DNA of 17,748 nt from Pseudomonadota bacterium. Lineage in GTDB: Bacteria > Pseudomonadota > Alphaproteobacteria > Rhizobiales > Rhizobiaceae. The notes beneath the pieces were generated by a model. That model saw only the letters and a program-made list of their open reading frames with translations. It made no database searches and had not been told where the DNA came from. The first letter of the stretch is position 1. The number at the start of each line of letters is the position of its first letter. Location of the stretch: NCBI GenBank assembly GCA_023387715.1, contig JAEWHQ010000215.1:1-17748 (forward strand), in the 5' to 3' direction. Below, one piece after another: positions 1-8,291 of the stretch. The position numbers were made by a program, and so were the translations under genes.

Positions 1-120
1 GTAGTAAATATTAGCCTTGGTTTTGTGAAAGCCTGTTAAGTGTGATTCCCGCTATTTATTCTGTGCTCTCTATCTTGTTCGCCTCTATGCAGAACGTGCC
101 GATTGCGATAGGTCACAAGC

Positions 121-1587
121 ATGACACGCGCGATAATGTTTCAAGGTACTGGGTCTGATGTTGGCAAAACGGTTCTTGTGGCCGGTCTTTGTCGTGTGAT
201 GCGCAATCGCGGTCTTAAAGTGCGCCCGTTCAAGCCGCAAAATATGTCCAACAATGCAGCCGTTACCGATGATGGCGGCGAAATAGGTCGCGGACAATGG
301 TTGCAGGCATTAGCTTGTGGTGTGCCGACCAGCGTTCACATGAACCCCGTATTATTAAAGCCGCAATCTGAAACCGGCAGCCAGATCATTGTGCAGGGTA
401 AAGTGCGCGGGCAAGCCAAGGGGCGTGATTATCAGCGTTTGAAACCACAATTTATGGATGCCGTGATGGAGTCGTGGCAGCATATTTGTGATAGCGCTGA
501 TATGGTGCTGGTGGAAGGTGCCGGCTCTCCGGCTGAGATTAATTTACGTAAAAATGATATTGCCAATATGGGCTTTGCCACCAAGGCTGGTGTGCCGGTT
601 GTGCTGGTGGGGGATATTGATCGGGGCGGTGTGATTGCTTCGCTGGTGGGCACGCATACGATTTTGCTAGAGCAAGACCGCGCGATGATTGTCGGTTTTC
701 TGATCAATAAGTTTCGTGGTGATGTGACGCTTTTTGATGATGGTTTGCGCTCTATCACCGAATTTACCGGCTGGCCGTCTTTTGGTGTGGTGCCATGGTT
801 GAAAGCGGTGGCGCGTTTGCCGGCCGAAGACTCAGTCGTGTTGGAACGCATGGTTGGTATTCAAGCGAAAGCGTTGAAAATTGCTGTGCCGTTGCTGGAT
901 CGAATCGCTAATTTTGATGATCTTGACCCTTTAAAAGCGGAGCCGGATGTTGAAGTGGTGATGGTGCGGGCAGGTGAGGCAATACCTGCCGATGCAGGGC
1001 TGATTATTTTGCCCGGCACTAAATCGACCATTGGTGATTTAAAGCGTTTGCGTGAAAATGGCTGGGATGCGCAAATCCATGCTCATGTAAAGCGTGGCGG
1101 CCATGTCATTGGCATTTGCGGCGGCTATCAAATGCTGGGACAAAAAATCAGTGATCCGGAGCATATTGACGGCGATACGGCTGCTGCTGAAGGTTTAGGC
1201 CTTCTGCAGATGGAAACTGTCATGAAGGCCGAAAAAATACTTGGTCAGGTGCAGGGCACAGCTGTGGCCTATGATGTGCCGGTTGACGGTTATGAAATTC
1301 ATTGCGGCGTAAGTCATGGACCGGATTGTGCACGTCCTTTCGCACTGATTGACGGGCGGCCGGATGGTGCGGTTTCAGCTGATGGCCGCATTTTTGGCAC
1401 TTATTTACATGGGCTTTTTGCCTCCGATAATTTCAGGGAAAAATTACTGGCTGAGCTTGGCGTGCAGGGCACTGGTTTCAATTATCGTGCCAGCGTTGAT
1501 GATGCTTTGAATGAGCTTGCCGATAACCTTGAGCAATATCTCGATGTGGATGCCTTGTTGCAGTTAAGTTTGCCGATCAAAATTTAA
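121..1587 (+). CDS. cobQ: Cobyric acid synthase (glutamine-hydrolysing)
   Basis: Cytoplasmic enzyme that adds amide groups to carboxylates b, d, e and g of adenosylcobyrinic acid a,c-diamide, using ATP and glutamine, to give adenosylcobyric acid. The 488-residue length is normal for CobQ. The N-terminal dethiobiotin-synthetase-like ATPase domain opens with the P-loop GTGSDVGKT (residues 9-17), followed by KPQNMSNN near 39-46. The C-terminal glutamine amidotransferase domain carries the nucleophile Cys333 in GICGGYQMLG and the catalytic His430 in GTYLHGLF. The ATG at 121 gives the usual CobQ opening (MTRAIMFQGTGSDVGKT). No strong ribosome site is visible, so the ATG at 136 remains possible. 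The gene lies upstream of the riboswitch, so it is not in that leader's transcript and needs its own promoter in or before bases 1-120, where I see no convincing one. No terminator hairpin is evident after it. Confidence 0.97.
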   Translation: MTRAIMFQGTGSDVGKTVLVAGLCRVMRNRGLKVRPFKPQNMSNNAAVTDDGGEIGRGQWLQALACGVPTSVHMNPVLLKPQSETGSQIIVQGKVRGQAKGRDYQRLKPQFMDAVMESWQHICDSADMVLVEGAGSPAEINLRKNDIANMGFATKAGVPVVLVGDIDRGGVIASLVGTHTILLEQDRAMIVGFLINKFRGDVTLFDDGLRSITEFTGWPSFGVVPWLKAVARLPAEDSVVLERMVGIQAKALKIAVPLLDRIANFDDLDPLKAEPDVEVVMVRAGEAIPADAGLIILPGTKSTIGDLKRLRENGWDAQIHAHVKRGGHVIGICGGYQMLGQKISDPEHIDGDTAAAEGLGLLQMETVMKAEKILGQVQGTAVAYDVPVDGYEIHCGVSHGPDCARPFALIDGRPDGAVSADGRIFGTYLHGLFASDNFREKLLAELGVQGTGFNYRASVDDALNELADNLEQYLDVDALLQLSLPIKI

Positions 1588-1621
1588 GCCTTCATCCACA
1601 ATCAGCGAAGCCTCAAGTTGA

Positions 1622-1650
1622 TTGACGATTACAACCGCACAGCATAATGT
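1622..1650 (+). promoter_or_regulatory. Candidate sigma-70 type promoter for the riboswitch-led operon
   Basis: TTGACG at 1622-1627 matches the -35 consensus at five of six positions. CATAAT at 1643-1648 matches -10 at five of six but leaves only a 15-base spacer; shifting to TAATGT at 1645-1650 gives 17. Either choice puts the start of transcription around 1655-1658, exactly where the first helix of the riboswitch begins. That placement is the main support. It is a pattern match only. Confidence 0.45.
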
Positions 1651-1654
1651 CAGG

Positions 1655-1872
1655 CCATTGCATCAGGTTTTCATCATAATGAATTGATGGACGAAGAGGG
1701 AATGCGTGAAATGCTTGTAATAAGCATTTTGATAGCAGCCGACCCCGCGACTGTAGAGCGGTGAGGGATGTTGCCAAGCTGGTTTTTTACGAAACCGGCG
1801 GCCACTGGGAAACCGGGAAGGCGGCTTCATCTTCATGACCCGCGAGCCAGGAGACCTGCCTGTTTGCAAAGG
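1655..1872 (+). promoter_or_regulatory. Adenosylcobalamin riboswitch (cobalamin aptamer)
   Basis: All conserved blocks of the class appear in order: AGGGAAT near 1697-1703, GCAGCCGACCCCGCGACTGT at about 1735-1754, GCCACTGGGAAACCGGGAAGG from 1801 onward (cut to two blocks here: GCCACTGG and GGGAAGGC), and the B12 box AGCCAGGAGACCTGCC at about 1845-1860. A closing helix can be drawn: CAGGT 1664-1668 with ACCTG 1854-1858, extended by TTGCA 1658-1662 with TGCAA 1865-1869. A further stem, GCTGGTTT with AAACCGGC, lies just before the GCCACTGG block. In this family, binding of adenosylcobalamin represses the downstream gene. Here it would control cobalt uptake (cbtB, cbtA) and the linked cobP-cobW-cobN-cobO. 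The 339-base gap between cobQ and cbtB is accounted for by this element, its candidate promoter and its expression platform. Confidence 0.95.
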
Positions 1873-1926
1873 GCATATTGCCTGCACCCGGGGGAGGTTT
1901 TCCCTGCTGCCTGCACGGAGGTTGTC
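1873..1926 (+). promoter_or_regulatory. Riboswitch expression platform with the cbtB ribosome site
   Basis: Between the aptamer and the cbtB ATG lie a small hairpin (GGGGA 1891-1895 with TCCCT 1901-1905) and a good ribosome site, CGGAGG at 1916-1921, five bases before the ATG. No run of T residues follows the hairpin, so control of translation start is more likely than termination. I could draw only a weak sequestering pair (CCT 1910-1912 with AGG 1919-1921). The 8-base direct repeat GCCTGCAC (1880-1887 and 1909-1916) could allow alternative pairings. The mechanism is inferred. Confidence 0.5.
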
Positions 1927-2115
1927 ATGGCTGCACACACAAATAATAGCGCATCGGATGTGCTTTCCACACCGCTTGCTGCTCGTTTGGGCACGGCACT
2001 TGTTGCGTTAATGCTTGGCGTTTTCTTGATCTATGGTGTTGGTCTGGCTCATTCAGACATGCTGCATGATTCTGCTCATGATATGCGCCATTCTTATGGA
2101 TTCCCTTGTCACTAA
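1927..2115 (+). CDS. cbtB: CbtB, small subunit of the predicted cobalt transporter
   Basis: A 62-residue membrane protein of the CbtB family, predicted to act with CbtA in cobalt uptake for B12 synthesis. It has one hydrophobic segment (about residues 20-40) and the family's histidine-rich C-terminus: HSDMLHDSAHDMRHSYGFPCH in outline, here given as HD.RH followed by GFPCH at the very end. The tail's histidines and final cysteine are likely metal ligands. The start is the ATG at 1927, chosen for CGGAGG five bases upstream; the open frame extends back to 1768, but that part is riboswitch RNA. It is the first gene after the riboswitch and is followed by cbtA 90 bases on. The transport role is predicted from family and context, not shown here. 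Confidence 0.93.
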   Translation: MAAHTNNSASDVLSTPLAARLGTALVALMLGVFLIYGVGLAHSDMLHDSAHDMRHSYGFPCH

Positions 2116-2167
2116 GTTACCGCTCGGAATTTTGAGGGGTTTATTCATTTTGGATGATGAAGTGATG

Positions 2168-2183
2168 CTCACGCATGCGTGAG
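2168..2183. repeat. Perfect 16-base palindrome between cbtB and cbtA
   Basis: CTCACGCATGCGTGAG reads the same on both strands. As RNA it folds to a six-pair stem (CTCACG/CGTGAG) with a CATG loop, followed by TTTATTT at 2184-2190. It could be a weak intrinsic terminator or attenuator that lowers expression of the genes after cbtB, an RNA-processing or stability hairpin, or a protein-binding operator. The sequence does not decide among these. Confidence 0.5.
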
Positions 2184-2205
2184 TTTATTTCTCTATGGGG
2201 GAACA

Positions 2206-2922
2206 ATGTATATTCGTTATTTATTGGCGGTTTTAGCAGCTGGTCTGATTGCAGGGCTGCTGATGACGCCTGCTATGTATATCAAGACAGTGCCACTGAT
2301 TTTGCAGGCCGAAACTTATGAAGATGCATCCGGTGGTTATGATCATGGCGAGACGTCAGAAGCGGCAGCACCACATAGCCATGGTGATGCTGCTGAGGGC
2401 GAAGAAGAAGGCGCTGAACTGCCTTTCGGACGCCTTGGCAATACAATTTTGGCCAATTTAGTTGCTTGTGGCGGCTTTGCGCTGGCCTTGGGCGGTACGG
2501 CTTTATTGTTGGGACATCGTGTGACCAAGCAAAACGGCATTTATTGGGGACTTGCCGGTTTCTTTGCGGTGTCATTTCTGCCGTCGCTCGGGCTTTCACC
2601 GGAATTACCAGCCATGCCGGCAGCCGATCTGGCAGAGCGTCAGCTTTGGTGGGTTGTGACTGTTATTTTATCGGCAATTGGTATTTATCTTCTCGTGTTG
2701 CGCGCAGAAATCTGGGCGAAGATTTTAGGTCTTGTCGCCATTGTCGTGCCGCATCTTTATGGTGCGCCACATCCGGAAGATATTTCTTCACCGATCCCGT
2801 TGCTGCTTGCATCGCAATATGCAGTGGCAACCACAGCCACGAATTTGTTCATGTGGGTGGTGATTGGTTTGGCGCTTGGTTGGTTGGTGCAAACCTACGC
2901 ATCCGCAGAAATTGAGGCTTGA
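2206..2922 (+). CDS. cbtA: CbtA, membrane subunit of the predicted cobalt transporter
   Basis: A 238-residue integral membrane protein of the CbtA family, predicted partner of CbtB in cobalt import. The N-terminus ([19 protein letters not shown], then [10 protein letters not shown]) is the family signature. About six hydrophobic segments are visible, roughly at residues 5-22, 78-102, 108-126, 143-163, 167-185 and 207-230. The loop after the first segment holds His47, His57 and His59 and an acidic GEEEG stretch, probably a metal-attracting loop outside the membrane. The ATG at 2206 was chosen because GGGGGA lies just upstream and because it starts the conserved motif; an upstream in-frame start at 2179 lies inside the palindrome and lacks a ribosome site. 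The stop is six bases before the chosen cobP start. Confidence 0.93.
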   Translation: MYIRYLLAVLAAGLIAGLLMTPAMYIKTVPLILQAETYEDASGGYDHGETSEAAAPHSHGDAAEGEEEGAELPFGRLGNTILANLVACGGFALALGGTALLLGHRVTKQNGIYWGLAGFFAVSFLPSLGLSPELPAMPAADLAERQLWWVVTVILSAIGIYLLVLRAEIWAKILGLVAIVVPHLYGAPHPEDISSPIPLLLASQYAVATTATNLFMWVVIGLALGWLVQTYASAEIEA

Positions 2923-2927
2923 TAAGC

Positions 2928-3446
2928 ATGCCGTCGGGAAAAATTACGCTTGTTCTCGGCGGCGCTCGCTCGGGAAAATCAAAATACGCTGAAAACTGTG
3001 CGGAAAGCTCTGGTCTGGAGCCATTTTATATCGCTACAGGGCGGGCTTATGATGATGAAATGCGCTCGCGTATCAGTATTCATCAAAACAGACGTGGCCT
3101 GAACTGGACAACGGTTGAAGAACCGCTTGATCTGGCGGGGGCATTGTTGAAAACGGCTGCGCAAAATCGTTTCGTGCTGGTTGATTGTTTAACGCTCTGG
3201 GTCACCAATCTGATGATGGCAGAGCGCGACATTGACGCTGAAACGACGCGGCTTTTAGAGGTTTTTCCGAAAATTTCCGGTGAGATATTTTTTGTCTCCA
3301 ATGAAGTGGGATTGGGCATTGTGCCCGACAACCGGATGGCACGGGAATTTAGGGATTATGCGGGTTTTTTACATCAGCGGGTCGCTGAAAAAGCTCAGGA
3401 AGTTTACTTTATGGCGGCAGGATTGTCGTTGAAAATGAAGGGATAG
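2928..3446 (+). CDS. cobP: Adenosylcobinamide kinase / adenosylcobinamide-phosphate guanylyltransferase
   Basis: Bifunctional cytoplasmic enzyme (CobP; CobU in Salmonella) that phosphorylates adenosylcobinamide and transfers GMP to give adenosyl-GDP-cobinamide, the activated form for nucleotide-loop assembly. At 172 residues it is normal in size. The P-loop GGARSGKS spans residues 11-18, His52 in RISIHQNRR aligns with the conserved histidine that carries [14 protein letters not shown] follows, and the C-terminal [12 protein letters not shown] ... FRDYAG block is typical. I prefer the ATG at 2928, with GAGG ten bases before it. A TTG at 2919 is in frame and overlaps the cbtA stop, but it has no spaced ribosome site. 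cobW follows three bases after the stop. Confidence 0.95.
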   Translation: MPSGKITLVLGGARSGKSKYAENCAESSGLEPFYIATGRAYDDEMRSRISIHQNRRGLNWTTVEEPLDLAGALLKTAAQNRFVLVDCLTLWVTNLMMAERDIDAETTRLLEVFPKISGEIFFVSNEVGLGIVPDNRMAREFRDYAGFLHQRVAEKAQEVYFMAAGLSLKMKG

Positions 3447-3449
3447 AAT

Positions 3450-4505
3450 ATGCAGGGCCAAAAGATTCCGGCTACAGTGATTACCGGCTTTTTAGGATCG
3501 GGTAAAACCACCATGATCCGTAATTTGCTGGAAAATGCGAATGGCAAGCGCATTGCTCTGATCATTAATGAATTTGGCGATCTTGGCGTTGACGGCGGCA
3601 TTTTAAAAGGTTGCGGCATTGAAAGCTGCACGGAAGACGATGTGATTGAACTGAACAATGGCTGCATTTGCTGCACCGTTGCTGATGATTTTATCCCGAC
3701 CATGACCAAGCTTTTGGAACGTGCTGATCGTCCTGATCATATTGTGATTGAAACTTCCGGTCTGGCATTGCCGCAGCCGCTCGTTGCCGCATTCAACTGG
3801 CCGGAAATTAAAACGCAAGTGACCGTTGATGGCGTGGTGACTGTTATTGACGCGGCAGCTGTTGCCGAAGGCCGCTTTGCAGATGATCATGATAAGATTG
3901 ATGCACAGCGTCAGGCTGATGAATCGCTTGACCATGAAAGCCCGCTGGAAGAACTGTTTGAAGACCAGATCCATGCTGCTGATCTGATCGTGCTGAATAA
4001 AGCCGATCTGCTTGATGAAGCTGCGCTTGAAACTGTGCGCAAAGATGTGTCGGAGCGCTCATCGCGCTCAACCAATATGGTGCCAGCAAGTTTTGGTAAA
4101 ATCGGTGCGGACATTCTGCTTGGTCTTGGTGTCGGCTCGGAAGATGATATTGCCAACCGCAAATCACATCATGAAATGCATCACGAAAGCGGTGACGATC
4201 ACACCCATAGCCATGACGAGTTTGAAAGCTTTGTCGTGGAAGCCGGTGATGTAAACGACCCGAAAGCATTTGCTGAAAATCTGAAGAAAATCATTGGTGA
4301 GCATGACATTTTGCGTCTGAAAGGTTTTGCCAATGTGCCGGGCAAGCCAATGCGTCTGGTTGTGCAGGCCGTCGGTTCGCGTATCGAGCATTATTTCGAT
4401 CGTCCATGGGCAGACGGTGAAGCCCGCTCTACCAAGCTGGTGGTAATCGGCGTGCATGATATTGATGAAGCAGCGATTGCCAAATCCGTTCAGGAAGCAG
4501 CGTAA
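3450..4505 (+). CDS. cobW: CobW, G3E-family GTPase and cobalt metallochaperone
   Basis: A GTP-dependent metal chaperone thought to supply Co(II) for insertion by CobN. At 351 residues it is normal for CobW. It has the P-loop GFLGSGKTT (13-21), the CxCC metal site GCICC (Cys72, Cys74, Cys75), the guanine-recognition motif NKAD (183-186), and a CobW C-terminal domain. Between the two domains lies a histidine-rich linker with seven histidines (240, 241, 244, 245, 251, 253, 255), probably an extra metal-binding segment. The ATG at 3450 follows AAGGG by about seven bases, so the start is secure. It sits three bases after cobP and immediately before cobN, which fits its role with the chelatase. It could in principle serve zinc like other G3E proteins, but position and length argue for cobalt. 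Confidence 0.96.
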   Translation: MQGQKIPATVITGFLGSGKTTMIRNLLENANGKRIALIINEFGDLGVDGGILKGCGIESCTEDDVIELNNGCICCTVADDFIPTMTKLLERADRPDHIVIETSGLALPQPLVAAFNWPEIKTQVTVDGVVTVIDAAAVAEGRFADDHDKIDAQRQADESLDHESPLEELFEDQIHAADLIVLNKADLLDEAALETVRKDVSERSSRSTNMVPASFGKIGADILLGLGVGSEDDIANRKSHHEMHHESGDDHTHSHDEFESFVVEAGDVNDPKAFAENLKKIIGEHDILRLKGFANVPGKPMRLVVQAVGSRIEHYFDRPWADGEARSTKLVVIGVHDIDEAAIAKSVQEAA

Positions 4506-4508
4506 TCC

Positions 4509-7500
4509 ATGCATCTCCTGCTTGCCCAGAAAGGGACAATTGCCGACGGCAGCGAAGCCATCGATTTAGGTCAAAGCCCTGCCGATATTTTGTTTCTTTC
4601 TGCGGCTGATACAGAGCTTGCAAGTCTGGCTTCGGCGCATCGCTCAATAAGTGATGCGCCGACACTCCGGCTTGTGAATATGATGTCACTGTCACATCCG
4701 ATGTCGGTGGACACTTATGTGGAACGCACAGCTCGTTTTGCAAAGCTGATTGTCGTGCGGGTGATTGGTGGTGAAAGCTACTGGCCATATGGCTTGGAAG
4801 CGCTGCATGCCTGCGCGGTTCATCACGGCATTATGCTGGCGGTTTTGCCGGGTGACGATAAGCCTGATGCAAGCCTGAAACGCTATTCGACGGTTAACCC
4901 GCATGATCTGGATACATTGTGGCACTATCTGATTGAAGGTGGCGCACAAAATGCGCGTGGTTTTCTGGAATGCTGTGCATCATTAATTGATGGCCGCGAA
5001 CGGCCGGTGGAAGCCGCACCTTTATTAAAAGCCGGTCTTTGGTGGCCGGAAGATGGCATTGCCACGGTTGCGGAATTGCGTGAGCTCAGAGCTGATAAAG
5101 ACGCGCCGGTGGTGGCGATTTGTTTTTATCGGGCACTTGTTCAAAGCGGCCAGACCAAGCCGATTGAAGCGCTGATTGAGGCGCTAAAGGCGCGTGGGCT
5201 GAACGTCTTGCCTGTCTATATCAGCAGTTTGAAAGATGCGGTTTCGGTGGCCGTTCTGGAACGCATTTTTGATGAAGACAGGCCGTCACTTGTTTTAAAC
5301 GCGACTGGTTTTGCAGTTTCTGTTCCCGGATCGGAACGACAGCCGACAGTGTTGGAAAAAAATGGCGCGATGGTGCTGCAAGTGATCTTGTCCGGCTCCA
5401 GTTTAGAAATGTGGGAAGGTTCACCGCAGGGGCTTTCCTCGCGTGATCTTGCAATGAATGTTGCGCTGCCGGAAGTTGACGGGCGCGTATTGACCCGCGC
5501 CGTTTCATTTAAGTCAGCCAAAAATTATGATGCGGTGGTGCAAGCTAATATTGTCACCCATGAGCCGGTACAAGACCGCGTGAATTTCGTGGCGGATTTA
5601 GCCAAAGCATGGGTGCGGTTGAAAGAAAAACAAGCGCCTGAACGGCGCGTTGCATTAATCCTTGCCAATTATCCAAACAGGGACGGGCGGCTTGGCAATG
5701 GTGTCGGGCTTGATACACCGGCCGGTACGGTGGAAGTTTTACGCGCCATGCAGGCGCAAAATTATCCGGTGGCTGATTTGCCGGTCGATGGTGACCAGTT
5801 GATCGGTGATTTAATGGCTGGCCCCACCAATGCAGCACTTGACGGACGTGTGGTGCGCAATACGCTTTCTTTGAATCAATACAATGCCTTCTTTGCTAAA
5901 CTTCCTAATCAGATTCAGGCAGAGGTGCTTGCTCGCTGGGGTGAGCCGCAAGCTGATCCGTTTTTTATGAACGAGCCTCAAAGTTTTGCTTTATCGCTGA
6001 TGCAATATGGCGAAACGCTGGTGGGGATACAGCCTGCACGCGGTTATAATATCGATCCGAAAGAAAGCTATCACTCGCCGGATTTAGTGCCGCCGCATGG
6101 TTATCTGGCGTTTTACGCTTATCTGCGTGACGTGGCCAAAGTGGATGCGATTGCCCATATGGGCAAGCATGGCAATATGGAATGGTTGCCCGGTAAAGCA
6201 TTGGCTTTGTCGGAAAATTGTTATCCGGAAGCTGTTTTTGGCGCGACGCCGCATCTTTATCCTTTTATCGTCAATGATCCGGGCGAAGGTACACAAGCCA
6301 AAAGACGCAGCAGTGCCGTTATCATCGACCATCTGACGCCGCCTTTAACGCGCGCTGAAAGCTATGGCCCCTTAAAAGATCTGGAAGCTTTGGTGGATGA
6401 ATATTATGAGGCATCGGGGCTTGATCCGCGCCGTCTTATTCGTCTCAAAGGCCAGATTTTGGATTTGGTGCGCGATATTGGTCTTGATCAGGATGCCGGT
6501 ATTCACGCCCATGATGATGAAGATCTGGCACTGCAAAAGCTTGATGCTTATTTGTGCGATCTCAAAGAAATGCAAATCCGTGACGGCTTGCATATTTTCG
6601 GCCTCGCACCGGAAGGGCGTTTGCTCACCGATCTGTTAGTTGCGCTTGCCCGTGTGCCGCGCGGCATTGCCGTGTCGCTTGGTGGCGCTATCGGTGATCA
6701 AAGCTTGCAGCGGGCAATCGCTAAAGATGCGCAATTGCTTGAGGGTTTTGATCCGCTGGATTGCGCGATGGCTGAGCCGTGGACGGGCAAAAAGCCTGCG
6801 CTTTTGCAGACTATCAGCAATGATCTCTGGCGCAATAATGGTGATACGGTTGAACGTATTGAGCTGTTTGCAGCGCAACTTGTTAGCGGCGAAGCAGATT
6901 GCCCAGTTGACTGGCCGGAAACGCAAGCGGTTCTGAGCGTTATAAATGATCATTTGCGCCAGCGTGTAGAAGCCTGCGGACAAGCCGAAATCAGCGGCTT
7001 TATGGCAGCGCTTGACGGACGCTTTGTCAATCCGGGGCCGTCGGGTGCGCCAACGCGTGGTCGCCCTGATGTGTTGCCAACGGGGCGCAACTTCTTTTCC
7101 GTGGATAGCCGTGCTGTGCCAACACCAGCCGCATGGGAGCTGGGAAGGAAATCGGCTGAACTCTTAATTACCCGCTACACACAGGATAATGGCGACTGGC
7201 CGCGCTCTTTCGGGCTGACCGCATGGGGCACATCTAATATGCGCACCGGTGGTGATGATATTGCGCAAGCCTTGGCTTTGATCGGCGTGAAACCAGTTTG
7301 GGACATGGCCTCACGCCGTGTCACCGGCTATGAAATTATCCCGATGGCAAAGCTTGGCCGTCCGCGTGTCGATGTGACATTGCGTATTTCCGGTTTCTTC
7401 CGCGATGCGTTTCCGGAGCAGATTGCACTTTTTGACAAAGCAATCCGTGCTGTCGGCAAGTTGGAAGAAAGCGAAGGCGATAATCCGGTTGCCGCGCGTA

Positions 7501-8291
7501 TGCGTGAAGAAGCCAATGCTTTGATTGCAAAAGGCGAGAGCGAGCAAGAGGCGCTCAAAAAAGCCGGATATCGTATCTTTGGTTCGAAACCGGGGGCTTA
7601 TGGTGCGGGCTTACAAGCCTTGATGGACGAAAACGGCTGGGAAGCGCGGGGCGATCTGGCTGAGGCCTGGCTTGTCTGGGGCGGCTATGCTTATGGTGCG
7701 GGTGAAGAAGGGGATGCGCAACGCGGCCTTTTAGAAACACGCCTCAAAGCAGTTGATGCGGTTGTGCAAAATCAGGACAATCGCGAGCATGACCTGCTTG
7801 ATTCTGATGATTATTATCAGTTTGAAGGCGGCATGGCCGCGACAGTCGAGCATTTGTCCGGCAAGGCTCCTGATGTCTATCACAATGACCATTCCCGTCC
7901 TGAGCGTCCGGTCATCCGCACTTTGCAGGAAGAGCTTTCGCGTGTTGTGCGTGGTCGCGCGGTTAATCCGAAATGGATCGCCGGTGTGATGCGTCACGGC
8001 TATAAAGGTGCGGTCGAAATTGCAGCAACGGTTGATTATTTATTCGCTTTTGCTGCCACAACAGGAGCTGTCTCAAACCATCATTTTGAGGCAGTCTATC
8101 AAGCCTATATGGTTGATCCGAAAGTGCGCGATTTTATTGCGGATAAGAATCCGGCGGCATTACGGGAAATTGCGCAGAAACTAGAAGAGGCTATCAAACG
8201 ACAGTTCTGGACACCGCGTTCGAATTCAGCGCGCTTTGAATTGGAAATGATGGCTCAGAATTTGATTCCGGAAGGCGAGGCAAATGACTGA
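4509..8291 (+). CDS. cobN: Cobaltochelatase large subunit CobN
   Basis: The porphyrin-binding subunit of the ATP-dependent aerobic-type cobaltochelatase, which inserts Co(II) into hydrogenobyrinic acid a,c-diamide together with the AAA+ subunit CobS and the MIDAS-containing CobT. At 1260 residues it is full length (about 1270 is usual). Family blocks include EGSPQGLSSRDLAMN in the first third, HMGKHGNMEWLPGKA at residues 550-564 followed by NDPGEGTQAKRR, and NPGPSGAPTRGRPDVLPTGR beginning near residue 841. These resemble the H subunit of magnesium chelatase. No frameshift or internal stop is seen. The ATG at 4509 is three bases after the cobW stop, with AGGA about 13 bases upstream. The 3' end overlaps cobO by eight bases. 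cobS and cobT are not in this window, as is common when they sit at a separate locus. Confidence 0.98.
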   Translation: MHLLLAQKGTIADGSEAIDLGQSPADILFLSAADTELASLASAHRSISDAPTLRLVNMMSLSHPMSVDTYVERTARFAKLIVVRVIGGESYWPYGLEALHACAVHHGIMLAVLPGDDKPDASLKRYSTVNPHDLDTLWHYLIEGGAQNARGFLECCASLIDGRERPVEAAPLLKAGLWWPEDGIATVAELRELRADKDAPVVAICFYRALVQSGQTKPIEALIEALKARGLNVLPVYISSLKDAVSVAVLERIFDEDRPSLVLNATGFAVSVPGSERQPTVLEKNGAMVLQVILSGSSLEMWEGSPQGLSSRDLAMNVALPEVDGRVLTRAVSFKSAKNYDAVVQANIVTHEPVQDRVNFVADLAKAWVRLKEKQAPERRVALILANYPNRDGRLGNGVGLDTPAGTVEVLRAMQAQNYPVADLPVDGDQLIGDLMAGPTNAALDGRVVRNTLSLNQYNAFFAKLPNQIQAEVLARWGEPQADPFFMNEPQSFALSLMQYGETLVGIQPARGYNIDPKESYHSPDLVPPHGYLAFYAYLRDVAKVDAIAHMGKHGNMEWLPGKALALSENCYPEAVFGATPHLYPFIVNDPGEGTQAKRRSSAVIIDHLTPPLTRAESYGPLKDLEALVDEYYEASGLDPRRLIRLKGQILDLVRDIGLDQDAGIHAHDDEDLALQKLDAYLCDLKEMQIRDGLHIFGLAPEGRLLTDLLVALARVPRGIAVSLGGAIGDQSLQRAIAKDAQLLEGFDPLDCAMAEPWTGKKPALLQTISNDLWRNNGDTVERIELFAAQLVSGEADCPVDWPETQAVLSVINDHLRQRVEACGQAEISGFMAALDGRFVNPGPSGAPTRGRPDVLPTGRNFFSVDSRAVPTPAAWELGRKSAELLITRYTQDNGDWPRSFGLTAWGTSNMRTGGDDIAQALALIGVKPVWDMASRRVTGYEIIPMAKLGRPRVDVTLRISGFFRDAFPEQIALFDKAIRAVGKLEESEGDNPVAARMREEANALIAKGESEQEALKKAGYRIFGSKPGAYGAGLQALMDENGWEARGDLAEAWLVWGGYAYGAGEEGDAQRGLLETRLKAVDAVVQNQDNREHDLLDSDDYYQFEGGMAATVEHLSGKAPDVYHNDHSRPERPVIRTLQEELSRVVRGRAVNPKWIAGVMRHGYKGAVEIAATVDYLFAFAATTGAVSNHHFEAVYQAYMVDPKVRDFIADKNPAALREIAQKLEEAIKRQFWTPRSNSARFELEMMAQNLIPEGEAND

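Noticed and set aside
1..120. Possible promoter or end of another gene before cobQ
   Set aside because: No spaced -35/-10 pair, no riboswitch motif and no recognisable coding end could be seen.
1768..1926. In-frame upstream extension of cbtB (53 extra codons)
   Set aside because: It lies within the cobalamin riboswitch and its platform, and the ATG at 1927 has a good ribosome site and gives the usual CbtB length.
2466..2915. 149-codon plus-strand frame within cbtA
   Set aside because: It is an alternate frame of a recognised membrane protein gene, with no motif and no ribosome site.
2919..2927. TTG start for cobP overlapping the cbtA stop
   Set aside because: The only ribosome-like GAGG ends two bases before it, far too close; the ATG at 2928 is better spaced.
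3844..4269. 141-codon open frame on the minus strand opposite cobW
   Set aside because: It lies entirely inside the well-conserved cobW frame, has no recognisable protein features and reads like a reverse-strand shadow.
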